NCBI GenBank assembly: GCA_964387205.1
Contig: CAYLVY010000153.1
Span: 1-7,680, forward strand
DNA: 7,680 nt
Source of the DNA: CAIVAT01 sp964387205
GTDB lineage: Bacteria > Bacteroidota > Bacteroidia > Bacteroidales > FEN-979
Direction of reading: 5' to 3'
Shown: positions 7,379 through 7,680 of the stretch, one piece after another
Layout of the letters: every line of letters begins with the position of its first letter
Position numbering within the stretch: position 1 is the stretch's first letter
The notes under the pieces: generated by a model
What the model was told of the DNA's origin: nothing
Seen by the model: the letters and a program-made list of their open reading frames with translations, nothing else
Database searches by the model: none
Position numbers and translations under genes: made by a program

Positions 7379-7417
7379 TCACTGTCACAATTTATATACA
7401 GTGATCGCAAAACACTG
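7379..7417 (-). promoter_or_regulatory. Nested dyad (possible operator) in the gap after the regulator gene
   Basis: TCACTGT (7379-7385) and ACAGTGA (7398-7404) form a perfect 7-base inverted repeat around a 12-base AT-rich spacer containing TTTATATA. A third half-site CACTG (7413-7417) pairs with CAGTG (7399-7403). The dyad lies 18 bases beyond the regulator stop codon and upstream of the giant gene. No clear TTTG / TAnnTTTG promoter was found between the two genes; the AT-rich core TATATAAATTG is the only weak candidate. It is not a good terminator, because no T-run follows either stem. Operator function is inference. Confidence 0.35.
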
Positions 7418-7434
7418 GTTAACAGTCGGATAAA

Positions 7435-7680
7435 TTAAAGATTTATGAGAAAACCGATTAGGTTTTCATCCCGACCGGAAAGGTTCATCCTTTTGCGCAG
7501 CCTGGTCCGGGCCATATTGATGCTGTGCGGGCTTTGGCGGGTGATGGAGGCGATATCCTTCGTGGTCATATTGAGGCGGAGAAAGGCGCAGAGTTTTCGT
7601 TCGTTGGGGGTGAGATCAGGAAACCGTTCGTTCAACCGGTCGTAAAATTCTTTGTGTACCTGGGTAAAACGTACCTCAAA
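7435..7680 (-). CDS. C-terminal LuxR-like helix-turn-helix domain of a sensor-regulator, N-terminus outside the window
   Basis: The last 81 codons are present, ending in TAA at 7437-7435. Read from 7680 the frame is open across the window edge, so TTG at 7635 is an internal Leu and not the start. The segment shows VHKEFYDRLNERFPDLTP, then NERKLCAFLRLN and a helix-turn-helix: TTKDIASIT as first helix, SPHSINMARTRLRKRM as recognition helix, then ENLIGFLINL at the end. The pattern FPxLTxxExxLCAxxRLxxxxKEIA...S-V/I...RxRLRKK is typical of Bacteroidota membrane sensor-regulators. There the DNA-binding domain follows propeller/triple-Tyr or TPR sensor regions, a membrane segment and a coiled coil. 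Which sensor type this is cannot be told from here. Control of the downstream giant gene is possible by position only. Confidence 0.85.
   Translation of the reverse strand, partial: FEVRFTQVHKEFYDRLNERFPDLTPNERKLCAFLRLNMTTKDIASITRQSPHSINMARTRLRKRMNLSGRDENLIGFLINL

Noticed and set aside
7399..7417. CAGTG/CACTG hairpin as the terminator of the regulator gene
   Set aside because: The stem has only 5 bp and is followed by TATATAAATT instead of a T-run.
7445..7645. A 66-codon plus-strand open frame at the right end
   Set aside because: It is antisense to the helix-turn-helix domain, whose conserved motifs on the minus strand are unambiguous.

Overview
The window looks like Bacteroidota chromosome, probably Bacteroidales-like; no closer placement is possible from what is visible. 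Three independent signals agree: a C-terminal type IX secretion (T9SS) sorting domain on a giant exported protein, a tRNA promoter matching the Bacteroidota TTTG / TAnnTTTG consensus, and the C-terminus of a sensor-regulator of a type typical of this phylum. Everything supported here lies on the minus strand and reads from right to left.

Layout from right to left: (1) 7680-7435, the last 81 codons of a LuxR-type helix-turn-helix regulator whose start is outside the window. (2) 7434-7106, a 329-base gap holding a nested dyad (7379-7417) and an 86-codon open stretch. That stretch is in frame with the giant gene, looks protein-coding and has a coiled-coil heptad pattern. (3) 7105-230, one giant gene of 2291 codons. 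It encodes a Sec signal peptide, three tandem units of about 690-700 residues each (7039-4946, 4945-2876, 2875-773), a two-cysteine module that precedes the sorting signal, and a T9SS type A sorting domain. (4) 229-57, a 3' region with a probable intrinsic terminator (143-129), followed by a promoter (98-67). (5) 56-1, the 5' part of a tRNA-Met(CAT) gene that runs off the left edge.

The giant protein is best read as a secreted or surface-anchored beta-helical protein. It would cross the inner membrane by Sec and the outer membrane by T9SS. Adhesion or a structural surface role is inference; no catalytic motif was recognised. The upstream regulator is a neighbour in the same direction, and nothing in the sequence proves that it controls the giant gene.

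I found no CRISPR array, insertion sequence or recognisable defence system. The points most worth a second look are the in-frame coiled-coil-like sequence before the signal peptide and the mosaic pattern of similarity among the three giant repeats.
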